Positions 7,455-15,144 of a stretch of 15,144 nucleotides of DNA are shown one piece after another (within the stretch, counting starts at the first letter, position 1; each line of letters begins with the position of its first letter). Source of the stretch: Pseudomonadota bacterium (GTDB taxonomy: Bacteria; Desulfobacterota; Syntrophobacteria; Syntrophobacterales; Syntrophobacteraceae); the NCBI GenBank assembly GCA_023416335.1, contig JAEZHY010000216.1, positions 1 through 15,144 on the forward strand, in the 5' to 3' direction. The position numbers and the translations under genes are program-made. Below the pieces are notes generated by a model that was not told the origin of the DNA, did not search any database, and worked only from the letters and a program-made list of their open reading frames with translations.

Positions 7455-8187
7455 GGTGGAAGGCATTGAAACCTGGTACGGCGCGGTCCAGGCACTCAAA
7501 GGGATATCTCTCGACGTCAATTCCGGGGAAATCGTCACCCTTCTTGGTTCCAACGGCGCAGGGAAGAGCACCACGATTCGAACCATAACCGGTTTGGTGA
7601 GGCCTTCCAAAGGGCGTATTTCTTTCCAGGGCCGGGACATCACGCGGCTCGATCCGGAGGACATCGCCGGCCTGGGCATCGCATGTGTCCCCGAAGGAAG
7701 GCACATCTTTGCGGGCCTTAGCGTTGAGGAAAACCTGCTTCTCGGGGTGACTCCAAGGGGGAAAGTAAGCAAGGCGGAAGTCCTCAGGGATCTGGAAGAA
7801 ATATACGGGATATTCCCCATCCTGAAGGAATTCCGGCACCGGCTGGGATGGCAGCTTTCAGGCGGGCAGCAGCAGATGCTCGCCATCGGCAGGGGGCTCA
7901 TGTCCAAACCCAAGTTCCTGCTTCTGGACGAACCTTCCCTGGGGCTCGCTCCCGTCCTGGTCCAGGAAGTATTCGAAGTGATCAGGAGGATCAACTTGTC
8001 CGGTACGACCATACTGCTGGTCGAACAGAATGCCCGAATGGCCCTGTCCATAGCCAATCGGGGCTTCGTACTGGCCACCGGGAACATGGTTCTCGTGGAT
8101 ACCGCAGCCAATCTGCTGTCCAACGAGGAAATGGGGAAGCACTACCTTGGTGCACGATCGCGTTCGGGAAGACGTACCGCCGGGTAA
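7447..8187 (+). CDS. livF: Branched-chain amino acid-type ABC transporter ATPase LivF
   Basis: A 246-residue ATPase with Walker A G34-T42 (G-S-N-G-A-G-K-S-T), signature L-S-G-G-Q at 137-141, and Walker B L-L-L-D-E-P at 158-163. V-E-Q-N at 192-195 puts Gln at the usual H-loop position, as is typical for LivF. It pairs with the LivG domain to drive the LivH/LivM pore. The start is the ATG at 7447, which follows AAGGAGG (7434-7440) by 6 nt and overlaps the end of the fusion gene by 8 bp (ATGCTTAA). An upstream in-frame ATG at 7420 would add nine residues, lies inside the previous gene and lacks a ribosome site, so I rejected it. The C-terminus is short and Arg/Ser rich after the conserved Y-L-G. 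Confidence 0.95.
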   Translation: MLKVEGIETWYGAVQALKGISLDVNSGEIVTLLGSNGAGKSTTIRTITGLVRPSKGRISFQGRDITRLDPEDIAGLGIACVPEGRHIFAGLSVEENLLLGVTPRGKVSKAEVLRDLEEIYGIFPILKEFRHRLGWQLSGGQQQMLAIGRGLMSKPKFLLLDEPSLGLAPVLVQEVFEVIRRINLSGTTILLVEQNARMALSIANRGFVLATGNMVLVDTAANLLSNEEMGKHYLGARSRSGRRTAG

Positions 8188-8199
8188 CCGTCTCGTGTG

Positions 8200-8214
8200 C
8201 TCCGTAGAACGGAG
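8200..8214 (+). other. Short hairpin between livF and the binding-protein gene
   Basis: CTCCGT (8200-8205) and ACGGAG (8209-8214) form a perfect 6-bp stem with a 3-nt loop. No T-run follows. It may protect upstream mRNA or help raise binding-protein output relative to the membrane subunits, as intercistronic hairpins often do. The role is inferred. Confidence 0.3.
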
Positions 8215-8294
8215 GCGGCCGGAAGTGGGGAGTTGTCTGTGTCGAAGTAATGGGGCGAATGGCAATGGATTGCAAAACAAACGAAAGGGATGAA

Positions 8295-9455
8295 ATGACG
8301 ATGTTGAGAAGAGTTCCACATTTCCTGCTGGCAGGTATTTTGTCATTCCTGCTCTTTACCGTCGTCGACGGGAACGTAACTCGCGCAACTGCAGCCGACG
8401 GAGAAGTGCTGATCGGCATGAATGCTCCCGTGACCGGAGGGGCGGCAAGTGAGGCGGTGTATTTCCTCAAGGCAGTCAAACTGGCTGAAAAGCATATCAA
8501 CGAGAGCGGAGGGATCAACGGCAAAAAACTGAAGGTTGTCGTGCAGGACAACCAGTCGACCAACCCCGGGGCACTGGCCGCTCTGAACAAGAGCGTAGAA
8601 CAGGATAAAGTCCTTGCCGTCCTGGGGCCGATCAAAAGCACCCAGATCCTTGCCATGGCGGATGCCATCAAAAACTATGGAATTCCTACGATGATTGGCG
8701 GGACAAACGTCAATCTCACCAATCAGGGGAATCCCTGGCTGTTCAGGTGCCGCCCGGATGACTCCATCACCGCCCAAGCCATCGTGAAATATATCAAAGA
8801 GGATCTGGGGCTCAAGAAAATCGGAATCCTTCATGACTCCGACGCATTCGGAACGGGCGGAGCGGACATGGTGGAAAAGTACGCCAAGGAAAACGGTCTC
8901 ACAGTTGTCAAGCGGGAAAAACACATGACGAGGGACAAAGACTACACGGCACAGTTGCTTTCGCTCAAAGCGGCCGGAACGGAAGCCTTCGTTCACTACG
9001 GCACGATCCTCGAAGACATTGCTGTGGTGCTGCGCCAGTACCGTCAGCTCGGCAGTCCCTTCAAATACGTCGGCCCGCCCGCAAACAGCGCGAAGGATAC
9101 TCTTGCCCTTGCACAGGGAGCCGCGGAAGGGATTTTGACGACGGCCGATTCCATCCCGGGGCAGACGGAGGAATACAATTGGTATTCAACCGAATATCGC
9201 AAGGCATATAATGAAGAGATGGACGCCTGGGCGGCCTGGAACTATGATGCGATCATGGTTCTTGCCAATGCTATCAAGCAGGCGGGAGAAGACAGAGCCA
9301 AGATCCGCGAGGCCATTCTCTCACTGAAGAATTACCCCGGCGCGTTGGGCACCTATTCCTTCACCCCCAACGGCGACGGTCGGCACCAGGTCTGCATCGT
9401 CAAAGTGGAAAACGGGGTGCAAAAGCTGGTGAAAATCGTCAATATTGCACCCTGA
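8295..9455 (+). CDS. Periplasmic substrate-binding protein of the LIV-type transporter (LivJ/LivK family)
   Basis: A 386-residue type I periplasmic binding protein (Peripla_BP_6). An N-terminal signal peptide has R-R in the n-region, a hydrophobic core and A-T-A before A-D-G-E-V, predicting cleavage after A33. The mature part opens with V-L-I-G-M-N-A-P-V-T-G and contains the lobe features of the family: A-V-K-L-A-E-K-H-I-N near the start, V-L-G-P-I-K-S near residue 115, and later A-W-N-Y-D-A-I. It would deliver the ligand to LivH/LivM. ATG at 8295 is chosen because AAAGGGA lies just upstream and the signal peptide then has normal length. An ATG two codons on (8301) is equally possible. An ATG at 8250 lacks a ribosome site. 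The ligand cannot be read from sequence. It lies last in the operon, 107 bp after livF. Confidence 0.92.
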   Translation: MTMLRRVPHFLLAGILSFLLFTVVDGNVTRATAADGEVLIGMNAPVTGGAASEAVYFLKAVKLAEKHINESGGINGKKLKVVVQDNQSTNPGALAALNKSVEQDKVLAVLGPIKSTQILAMADAIKNYGIPTMIGGTNVNLTNQGNPWLFRCRPDDSITAQAIVKYIKEDLGLKKIGILHDSDAFGTGGADMVEKYAKENGLTVVKREKHMTRDKDYTAQLLSLKAAGTEAFVHYGTILEDIAVVLRQYRQLGSPFKYVGPPANSAKDTLALAQGAAEGILTTADSIPGQTEEYNWYSTEYRKAYNEEMDAWAAWNYDAIMVLANAIKQAGEDRAKIREAILSLKNYPGALGTYSFTPNGDGRHQVCIVKVENGVQKLVKIVNIAP

Positions 9456-9499
9456 ACATATTAATGCCTGCAGCCGTAGCTTAAGCGAGTCCGTGTTGG

Positions 9500-9528
9500 A
9501 GGCACGGGATACCCCGTATCTCGTGCCT
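9500..9528 (+). terminator. Strong stem-loop after the transporter operon, possible terminator
   Basis: AGGCACGGGATAC (9500-9512) and GTATCTCGTGCCT (9516-9528) pair over 13 bp with one G-U and a 3-nt loop. Only a short pyrimidine-rich stretch follows, without a clear T-run. It lies 44 bp after the binding-protein stop and before the regulator's promoter. It probably marks the 3' end of the operon mRNA, by termination or by blocking 3' exonucleases. Confidence 0.55.
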
Positions 9529-9560
9529 TCGACTTCAGCTGCAAAGAGTAAATCGGAATC

Positions 9561-9592
9561 ATTGTACACTGCTGATAATGAGCTTGTATAAG
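9561..9592 (+). promoter_or_regulatory. Putative promoter/operator of the GntR regulator gene
   Basis: TTGTAC (9562-9567) could serve as a -35, with TGTATA (9585-9590, 17-nt spacing) or TATAAG (9587-9592, 19 nt) as -10. Two half-site-like elements, ATTGTACACT and CTTGTATAAG, recall the T-T-G-T-A-x-A-C-A-A operators described for several GntR/FCD regulators, so autoregulation is possible. The match is loose and the reading is inference. Confidence 0.35.
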
Positions 9593-9660
9593 TCCATTCA
9601 CATCGTCCATAAGAATGATGTTATCGTATTTCATGTGGGGGAGGAGTTGAGGAGGATGCG

Positions 9661-10377
9661 GTGGAAGTAGTGAAGAAGAAGACGGCCGATTTCGTGGTCG
9701 AGGAGATAAAACGAATGATAGGGGCGGGCGAGATTAAGCCCGGACAAAAACTCCCCAATCAGGATGAGTTTTCATCTCTGCTAGGTGTCAGCCGTACATC
9801 CTTGCGTGAAGCTCTCAGCACTCTCGCAAGAATCGGCGTTATCGAGCAGCGCCCCCGGGTTGGCACCATCGTCACATCACAGGTTCAGTCCAACTATTCG
9901 GATTATCTGACACCGCCCCTCATCTCCGATCAGCAGGCTACCAACGAGCTTATTGAAGCCCGTCGATACCTTGAATTGAATGCCGTTGAACTGGCGGTCA
10001 AGAATGCAACGGATGAGGAAATACTGAGGCTTGAAGAGCTGGTCGCCCGAATGGCAAAAGCACTTAAGAAAAAGGATGCTGCCGAATACATCGAATGCGA
10101 CACCGCACTTCACTTTGAAATCGCCAAAGCTTCCCACAATCGTTTCATTGTCCACATGTACATCAATATGATGGGTACCCTCAGTCAGTATATCCGTGAA
10201 TCCTCCAAAGTAGTCCCCTGGATGCTGGGTCGGAACTTTAAATACCATCATGGAATAGTTGCGGCAATCAAGCTCCGTAATGCGACCAAAGCGAAAACTC
10301 GAATGGTGAAGCACATAGCGCAGGTGCAGTGCGCAGTCGAAGAATACTACAAGAGCATTGCCAACAATCAACGGTGA
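9661..10377 (+). CDS. GntR-family transcriptional regulator, FadR/FCD subfamily
   Basis: A 238-residue regulator of normal FadR-subfamily length. The winged helix-turn-helix spans about residues 8-72 (L-P-N-Q-D-E-F-S-S-L-L-G-V-S-R-T-S-L-R-E-A-L, then the wing R-V-G-T-I-V). The C-terminal all-helical FCD ligand domain runs from about 92 to 230. It keeps the metal/ligand set D147 and H151 (C-D-T-A-L-H-F-E-I-A), H196 or H197, and H218, which points to a carboxylate effector. Start is GTG with AGGAGG (9650-9655) 5 nt upstream; the nearby ATG at 9656 runs into a stop after four codons. It follows the transporter operon on the same strand but has its own putative promoter. I infer that it controls the enzyme-transporter operon, probably as a repressor relieved by the imported acid. 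Confidence 0.92.
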   Translation: MEVVKKKTADFVVEEIKRMIGAGEIKPGQKLPNQDEFSSLLGVSRTSLREALSTLARIGVIEQRPRVGTIVTSQVQSNYSDYLTPPLISDQQATNELIEARRYLELNAVELAVKNATDEEILRLEELVARMAKALKKKDAAEYIECDTALHFEIAKASHNRFIVHMYINMMGTLSQYIRESSKVVPWMLGRNFKYHHGIVAAIKLRNATKAKTRMVKHIAQVQCAVEEYYKSIANNQR

Positions 10378-10384
10378 GTAGACC

Positions 10385-10474
10385 ATGCGGAGACGTATGC
10401 GCGCTGAGAGTAGGAAACCTGATGCACTGGTGAAGGTTTTCGCAGACGGTTACCTGGAAATGAAAGCAACCTAA
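10385..10474 (+). CDS. Small 29-codon ORF after the regulator, unproven
   Basis: ATG at 10385 to TAA at 10474 encodes a basic peptide (M-R-R-R-M-R-A-E-S-R...) ending V-F-A-D-G-Y-L-E-M-K-A-T. It starts 7 nt after the regulator's stop and ends 17 nt before the terminator, so it would lie on the same transcript. No clear Shine-Dalgarno precedes it, so translation would depend on coupling. I do not recognise it; it may be chance. Confidence 0.2.
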   Translation: MRRRMRAESRKPDALVKVFADGYLEMKAT

Positions 10475-10491
10475 GAATTTCCGTTTCCAGC

Positions 10492-10520
10492 AAGAGGGGG
10501 CACATCGCCCCTCTTTTTTT
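10492..10520 (+). terminator. Intrinsic terminator after the GntR regulator
   Basis: AAGAGGGG (10492-10499) pairs with CCCCTCTT (10508-10515) through 8 bp around an 8-nt loop, followed directly by a T-run through 10520. This is a textbook Rho-independent terminator ending the regulator transcript. Confidence 0.9.
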
Positions 10521-10678
10521 GAGGTCAGTGTCCCAAGTCAGTGCCACTTTCCTCGACGCAGTCTTGGCTTCCCCGAAAAACCATCCCGAAAAGCCAATCC
10601 CCACGCCAGTTTAGGAGCATTTTCATCCGGGATGCTACTTTGCCGACTTCCAAGATGAAATTGCCGCATAAAATAAAA

Positions 10679-10702
10679 AAACCCGCGTGTTAGCGCGGGT
10701 TT
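10679..10702 (-). terminator. Intrinsic terminator of the tRNA-Arg gene
   Basis: Read on the minus strand, AAACCCGCG and CGCGGGTTT form a perfect 9-bp stem with a 6-nt loop. A T-rich tail follows (the A-run at plus 10671-10680). It begins 6 nt after the tRNA 3' end. Confidence 0.9.
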
Positions 10703-10708
10703 AGGTGA

Positions 10709-10782
10709 TACGCCTGCAGGGATTCGAACCCCGGACCTATGGATTAGAAGTCCATTGCTCTATCCAACTGAGCTACAGGCGC
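10709..10782 (-). tRNA. tRNA-Arg(TCT)
   Basis: The minus strand folds as a 74-nt cloverleaf: acceptor GCGCCTG/CAGGCGT, D arm GCTC...GAGC, anticodon stem ATGGA/TCCAT with loop CTTCTAA (anticodon TCT, reading AGA/AGG), variable loop AGGTC, and T arm CGGGG-TTCGAAT-CCCTG with discriminator A. CCA is not encoded; TCACC follows the discriminator, so CCA would be added by nucleotidyltransferase. The first acceptor pair is a G1-U72 wobble and there is a second G-U in the T stem, both somewhat unusual. The gene stands alone with its own promoter and terminator. Confidence 0.95.
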
Positions 10783-10791
10783 GCAGACCTC

Positions 10792-10821
10792 TAAATAGTA
10801 AGTTTCCCCTCCGAATGTCAA
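10792..10821 (-). promoter_or_regulatory. Promoter of tRNA-Arg
   Basis: On the minus strand a perfect -35 TTGACA (plus 10816-10821) is followed after 18 nt by TATTTA (plus 10792-10797). Transcription would start around 10785, only a few bases before the tRNA 5' end at 10782. Confidence 0.6.
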
Positions 10822-10926
10822 TACCCTTTCTCCATATCCGGTTATTGGTCGAACCTGGTTAGAGACCGGGTGAGTGTTCCACGACGCAAGGCGAGTGAGG
10901 CTGGATCTCGATTTGCGGTTAAGAAT

Positions 10927-10960
10927 GCCGCAGGTTCGAAATTTGAGAACCGGCTGCGGC
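10927..10960 (+). other. Hairpin with an alternative upstream pairing
   Basis: GCCGCA-GGTTC (10927-10937) pairs with GAACC (10947-10951) and TGCGGC (10955-10960) around a 9-nt loop with a 3-nt bulge. The CCGCA segment could instead pair with a TGCGG just upstream (about 10914-10918), so two exclusive folds exist. No T-run follows. Function is unknown. Confidence 0.4.
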
Positions 10961-11258
10961 TTCACATTTCAGATCACGGAGTTGTGGTCCCTGACCCACA
11001 CGTGACAGGTCAAAATTTAGCCAAAAGTGTTAAATTAATAGAGGTCGGGCTGCCGGGATACTCTCGCCGGGTGTGTCAAGAGTGTCATAAGGGCTCTTTT
11101 TGTTTTGCCTTTTGGCCGGAAAAATTGTTAGCTAGGGCCTTCGTGCGCCCGTAGAGACTGCGGACGGGTACCCAGCCGGGGGGCCACCCTTTCAACCCCG
11201 GCGATCCTTCCGGAACTCATTTCTGCATAATGTTGGAGCGCTGAAAGGAGAATGCCTT

Positions 11259-11450
11259 ATGAACCCCTCTACTCAATGGCTGAGCCTCATTGCCGGGGTC
11301 GCAATTTTTCTGTATGGGATCAAGAAGCTCTTTGAAGGTGATTGGATCCCTTTTGTCCTGGGTTTCCTGATCGTAGCTTTCTCGGTTTCGAAAATATTGA
11401 AGACCCGAGCCGCAAAAGGGAATACCGCCGACAGGAACAAAGGATCGTGA
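11259..11450 (+). CDS. Small membrane protein of unknown function (63 aa)
   Basis: A 63-residue protein with two predicted membrane helices, about residues 7-21 (W-L-S-L-I-A-G-V-A-I-F-L-Y-G-I) and 28-46 (D-W-I-P-F-V-L-G-F-L-I-V-A-F-S-V). They are joined by a short K-K-L-F-E-G turn and followed by a basic, polar C-terminal tail, which suggests cytoplasmic ends under the positive-inside rule. ATG at 11259 has AAAGGAG 8 nt upstream, which makes translation likely. It stands alone, 231 bp before lysS, behind a stretch with several hairpins. I do not recognise a family with certainty. The good ribosome site and clean helix pattern argue that it is a real gene. Confidence 0.7.
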   Translation: MNPSTQWLSLIAGVAIFLYGIKKLFEGDWIPFVLGFLIVAFSVSKILKTRAAKGNTADRNKGS

Positions 11451-11595
11451 GTCATCGCCCGGTGACGGCTTGCGGGTCTCTTCTGAATCGGTATTCGCAG
11501 AGATCGAGAGAGCGGACTTGTATTGTGCCTTTTTGTGAGGGCCGATGCCTCCTGGCAGGCAACAATACGGAAAAACCGGCAAAAGGACAATGCGC

Positions 11596-11624
11596 TTGAC
11601 GTCTCGACACAAATCATCTAACGT
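11596..11624 (+). promoter_or_regulatory. Candidate promoter of lysS
   Basis: TTGACG (11596-11601) matches a -35 at five of six positions. After 17 nt TAACGT (11619-11624) is a poor -10. The predicted start, about 11631, coincides with the first base of the hairpin described next. Weak evidence. Confidence 0.3.
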
Positions 11625-11630
11625 TCGACG

Positions 11631-11653
11631 TCTTGGATTGAAAGAATCCAAGA
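11631..11653 (+). other. Perfect 9-bp hairpin in the lysS leader
   Basis: TCTTGGATT (11631-11639) and AATCCAAGA (11645-11653) pair perfectly around a GAAAG loop, 28 nt before the lysS ATG. No T-run follows. If transcription starts near 11631 this would cap the 5' end of the mRNA and could protect it. The structure is certain; the role is inferred. Confidence 0.5.
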
Positions 11654-11681
11654 TAATCCGGTGTGAGAAGGTTTCTGGTTG

Positions 11682-13175
<1,494 letters not shown>

Positions 13176-13180
13176 TCAAT

Positions 13181-14422
13181 ATGGGATTTGAATTATTTGT
13201 CAGTCTGCGATACATGCTGTCCAAAAAACGGCAGACGTTCGTGTCGCTGATAACCTTCATTTCCATTGCCGGAGTTGCTGTCGGCGTGACGGCGCTGATT
13301 GTGGTTCTTGCGGTTATGAACGGTTTTCACGAGGACCTGCGCAATCGCATTCTCGGCATTACCTCCCATGTGAACATCGGCAGCTATGGCGGGCCGATCG
13401 GCAATTACAGGGAGGAGATGGCGGAGATCGAAAAGCAGCCGGGCGTGGTCGGGGCTACGCCTTTCATATATGCCCAGGTAATGATCACATCCGGCAGGAG
13501 CGTGTCCGGGGCCATTCTGCGCGGGATCGACCCTCTTTCCGCATCAAAGGTTATTGATATTCAGAAGAATCTGATTCGCGGGAATCTGGCGGATCTTGAG
13601 GTCACTCCGGGTGAACAGGACGGGCCCAGGTACCCGGGCATCATTCTCGGAGTCGAATTGGCGAACAATCTGGCAGTCCGGACAGGGGAATATTTAACCA
13701 TAATATCGCCTGCGGGCAGGCTGACCCCCATGGGGCAGGTGCCGAAAAGCAAGCTCTTCCAGGTGGTTGGTATTATCCAGTCCGGAATGTTCGAATACGA
13801 TAATACGCTTGCTTACGTCGCCCTGACTGCCGCTCAGCAGTTTCTCGGAATCGGGGATACCGTGACGGGAATCGAAGCCCGGGTGCAGAACATCTACGAC
13901 GCGGGCAAGATTGCCGAAGCACTGAAGAACCGCCTCGGTCCGTCTTTCTATGTCCGCGACTGGATGCAGATGAACAGCAGCTTTTTTTCCGCGCTCAAGC
14001 TGGAAAAGGCCGTTATGTTCGTCATTTTGACGTTGATCATCGTTGTTGCATCTTTCAATATAGTCAGCTCGCTTACTATGCTCGTTATGCAAAAGAGCAG
14101 GGACATAGCGATTCTCAAAGCAATGGGAGCGACAACGGCCAGTATCAGGAAAATTTTCGTCCTGGAAGGTTTTCTGATCGGGATATGCGGGACGACGCTC
14201 GGGGTCCTCGGGGGCACCGGTCTTTGCGCGGCATTGAAAGAATATAGATTTATCGATTTGCCTGCGACAGTGTACCATATCTCGAAGCTACCGGTGAAAA
14301 TGGAAGCACTCGATTTGATAATCATCGCCTTTTCGGCGTTGTGCATAAGTTTGCTCGCGACTCTGTACCCATCGCGTAAAGCGGCCCGGCTGGACCCGGC
14401 GGAAGCGTTGCGCTATGAATGA
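13181..14422 (+). CDS. Lipoprotein-releasing ABC transporter permease, LolC/LolE family
   Basis: A 413-residue inner-membrane protein. TM1 lies at about 21-46, a large periplasmic domain at about 47-270, and three C-terminal helices at about 276-303, 327-352 and 375-396. The FtsX-like region shows K-S-R-D-I-A-I-L-K-A-M-G-A (305-317), and the protein ends [18 protein letters not shown]. The loop T-P-M-G-Q-V-P (182-188) corresponds to the LolC hook that engages the periplasmic carrier LolA. With LolD it extracts lipoproteins from the inner membrane for delivery to the outer membrane. Only one permease gene is present here, so a homodimer (LolF-like) is likely; I therefore give no C or E letter. 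The ATG follows lysS by 5 bp without a strong ribosome site, implying coupled translation. The 3' end overlaps lolD by 8 bp. Confidence 0.93.
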   Translation: MGFELFVSLRYMLSKKRQTFVSLITFISIAGVAVGVTALIVVLAVMNGFHEDLRNRILGITSHVNIGSYGGPIGNYREEMAEIEKQPGVVGATPFIYAQVMITSGRSVSGAILRGIDPLSASKVIDIQKNLIRGNLADLEVTPGEQDGPRYPGIILGVELANNLAVRTGEYLTIISPAGRLTPMGQVPKSKLFQVVGIIQSGMFEYDNTLAYVALTAAQQFLGIGDTVTGIEARVQNIYDAGKIAEALKNRLGPSFYVRDWMQMNSSFFSALKLEKAVMFVILTLIIVVASFNIVSSLTMLVMQKSRDIAILKAMGATTASIRKIFVLEGFLIGICGTTLGVLGGTGLCAALKEYRFIDLPATVYHISKLPVKMEALDLIIIAFSALCISLLATLYPSRKAARLDPAEALRYE

Positions 14423-15143
14423 TTTCAGGAAAACCGTCGAAGTCCAGACGCTGGGGCTGACGAAAGTCTTCGGGAGCGGTGCAAACGCAATCGAGTTGTT
14501 CAAAGATCTCGAGCTGGTCATCCGCAGCGGGGAGCGTATAGCCATAGTCGGAGCGTCGGGGGCGGGCAAATCGACCCTGCTGAACATCCTGGGGACGCTG
14601 GAAAGACCTACCGGCGGCAAGGTTCTTTACGGCGGAAACGACGTGTTCCTCTGGGGGGAGCGGGAGCTGGCAAATTTTCGCAACAAGAATATCGGATTCG
14701 TATTTCAGTTTCATTACCTGCTGCCCGAGTTCAACGCACTCGAAAATGTGATCATGCCGGGCCTCATAGCGGGCCTGCCGAAGGCGGAAGCCCGATCGAG
14801 GGCCATGGAGCTGCTCGAAAGGCTTGGCCTGTCTGCGCGGATCAACCACAGGGTCGTTGAAATGTCGGGGGGAGAGCAGCAGCGAGTCGCCGTAGCCAGG
14901 GCACTTCTGCTTCGTCCGAAATTGTTTCTTGCGGACGAGCCGAGCGGCAACCTTGACAGCCGCACCGGTCGCACTCTTCATGAGTTGCTGGTTTCTCTCA
15001 ATGAAGAACTCGGATTGACCATGGTGATAGTCACGCATAACCAGGAGCTGGCATCGATGATGCACCGGGTGTTGCGCATGAAAGACGGTCAACTGAGAGA
15101 CGAACGGGTTCGAACGGATGTATGCTCGACGGCATCTGTATGA
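14415..15143 (+). CDS. lolD: Lipoprotein-releasing ABC transporter ATPase LolD
   Basis: A 242-residue ATPase with Walker A G46-T54 (G-A-S-G-A-G-K-S-T), Q-loop Q98 within [16 protein letters not shown] (the LolD-type stretch), signature M-S-G-G-E-Q-Q-R (150-157), Walker B L-F-L-A-D-E-P (170-176) followed by S-G-N-L-D, and H-loop H208. It powers lipoprotein release by the LolC/E permease encoded just upstream, with which it overlaps by 8 bp (ATGAATGA). The length is slightly above the usual 225-235 residues because of a polar C-terminal tail. The final TGA (15141-15143) overlaps an ATG at 15140-15142, probably the start of a further gene that leaves the window; in related genomes an outer-membrane assembly gene often follows. 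Confidence 0.95.
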   Translation: MNDFRKTVEVQTLGLTKVFGSGANAIELFKDLELVIRSGERIAIVGASGAGKSTLLNILGTLERPTGGKVLYGGNDVFLWGERELANFRNKNIGFVFQFHYLLPEFNALENVIMPGLIAGLPKAEARSRAMELLERLGLSARINHRVVEMSGGEQQRVAVARALLLRPKLFLADEPSGNLDSRTGRTLHELLVSLNEELGLTMVIVTHNQELASMMHRVLRMKDGQLRDERVRTDVCSTASV

Positions 15144-15144
15144 G

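Larger units (their letters stand above)
10783..11258. other. Gene-free stretch between tRNA-Arg and the small membrane gene
   Basis: Beyond the tRNA promoter I see no convincing coding frame. The plus strand contains several hairpins: 10927-10960, 11148-11168 (CCCGT/ACGGG) and 11175-11202 (GCCGGGG/CCCCGGC). It also has a weak terminator-like element at 11078-11104 (AAGAGT/GCTCTT followed by T-rich sequence). A non-coding RNA or a structured leader for the following gene is possible, but I could not match it to 6S, SRP, RNase P or a known riboswitch. Confidence 0.5.

Noticed and set aside
8250..8294. Upstream ATG for the binding protein
   Set aside because: No ribosome site, and it would put 15 polar residues in front of a normal signal peptide.
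10368..10604. Minus-strand 78-codon open frame across the regulator's terminator
   Set aside because: It runs through a clear intrinsic terminator hairpin and has no domain or ribosome site; at most it reflects a dispersed intergenic sequence.
10870..11154. Plus-strand 94-codon open frame
   Set aside because: It crosses several hairpins, has no ribosome site and no recognisable domain.
11040..11210. Possible 6S, SRP or RNase P RNA
   Set aside because: I looked for the conserved SRP loop, the RNase P core and the 6S bubble and found none, so I left it as an unassigned structured region.

Overview
The window reads as chromosomal DNA from a moderately GC-rich Gram-negative bacterium. The closest fit I can infer is the Deltaproteobacteria/Desulfobacterota, perhaps a Syntrophobacter-like lineage. 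The reasons are a single LolC/E-type permease followed directly by LolD downstream of lysS, a complete LIV-type uptake system, and a secreted Asp-box protein. The taxonomic guess rests on gene order and protein style, not on a search.

Layout. (1) 183-2243, minus strand: a secreted Asp-box (BNR/sortilin-like) beta-propeller protein with about 13 repeats. (2) 2244-3493: a long region without an intact gene. It holds the frameshifted remains of a flavodoxin-like/iron-sulfur flavoprotein gene (about 2580-2810), a short direct repeat, and a cluster of dyad symmetries at 3162-3187 that could be the operator/promoter of the next operon. (3) 3494-9455, plus strand: an apparent operon encoding an enolase-superfamily (mandelate racemase/muconate lactonizing) enzyme and a branched-chain-amino-acid-type ABC transporter: LivH, a LivM-LivG fusion, LivF and a periplasmic LivJ/K-type binding protein, closed by a stem-loop. 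(4) 9661-10377: a GntR/FadR-family (FCD) regulator with its own putative promoter. A 29-codon ORF and a clear intrinsic terminator follow it. (5) 10709-10782, minus strand: tRNA-Arg(TCT) with promoter and terminator. (6) 10783-11258: a structured stretch without a gene, then a small two-helix membrane protein. (7) 11682-15143, plus strand: lysS, lolC/E and lolD, tightly packed. The last four bases overlap a probable next gene that leaves the window.

How the parts fit. Segments 3 and 4 look like one catabolic/uptake module: the FCD regulator probably senses a carboxylate, the LIV-type transporter imports it, and the enolase-superfamily enzyme acts on it. The enzyme has K-x-H where the family usually has K-x-K, so its reaction cannot be assigned by analogy. 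The LivM-LivG fusion carries a perfect Shine-Dalgarno and a TTG codon at the domain junction, suggesting that free LivG may be made as well. Segment 7 is housekeeping: lysyl-tRNA synthetase and the lipoprotein-release ABC transporter, in a form with one permease gene.

I found no CRISPR array, no insertion sequence and no phage genes. The most unusual elements are the internal restart in the transporter fusion, the altered catalytic motif, the flavodoxin-like pseudogene and several well-formed intergenic RNA hairpins.
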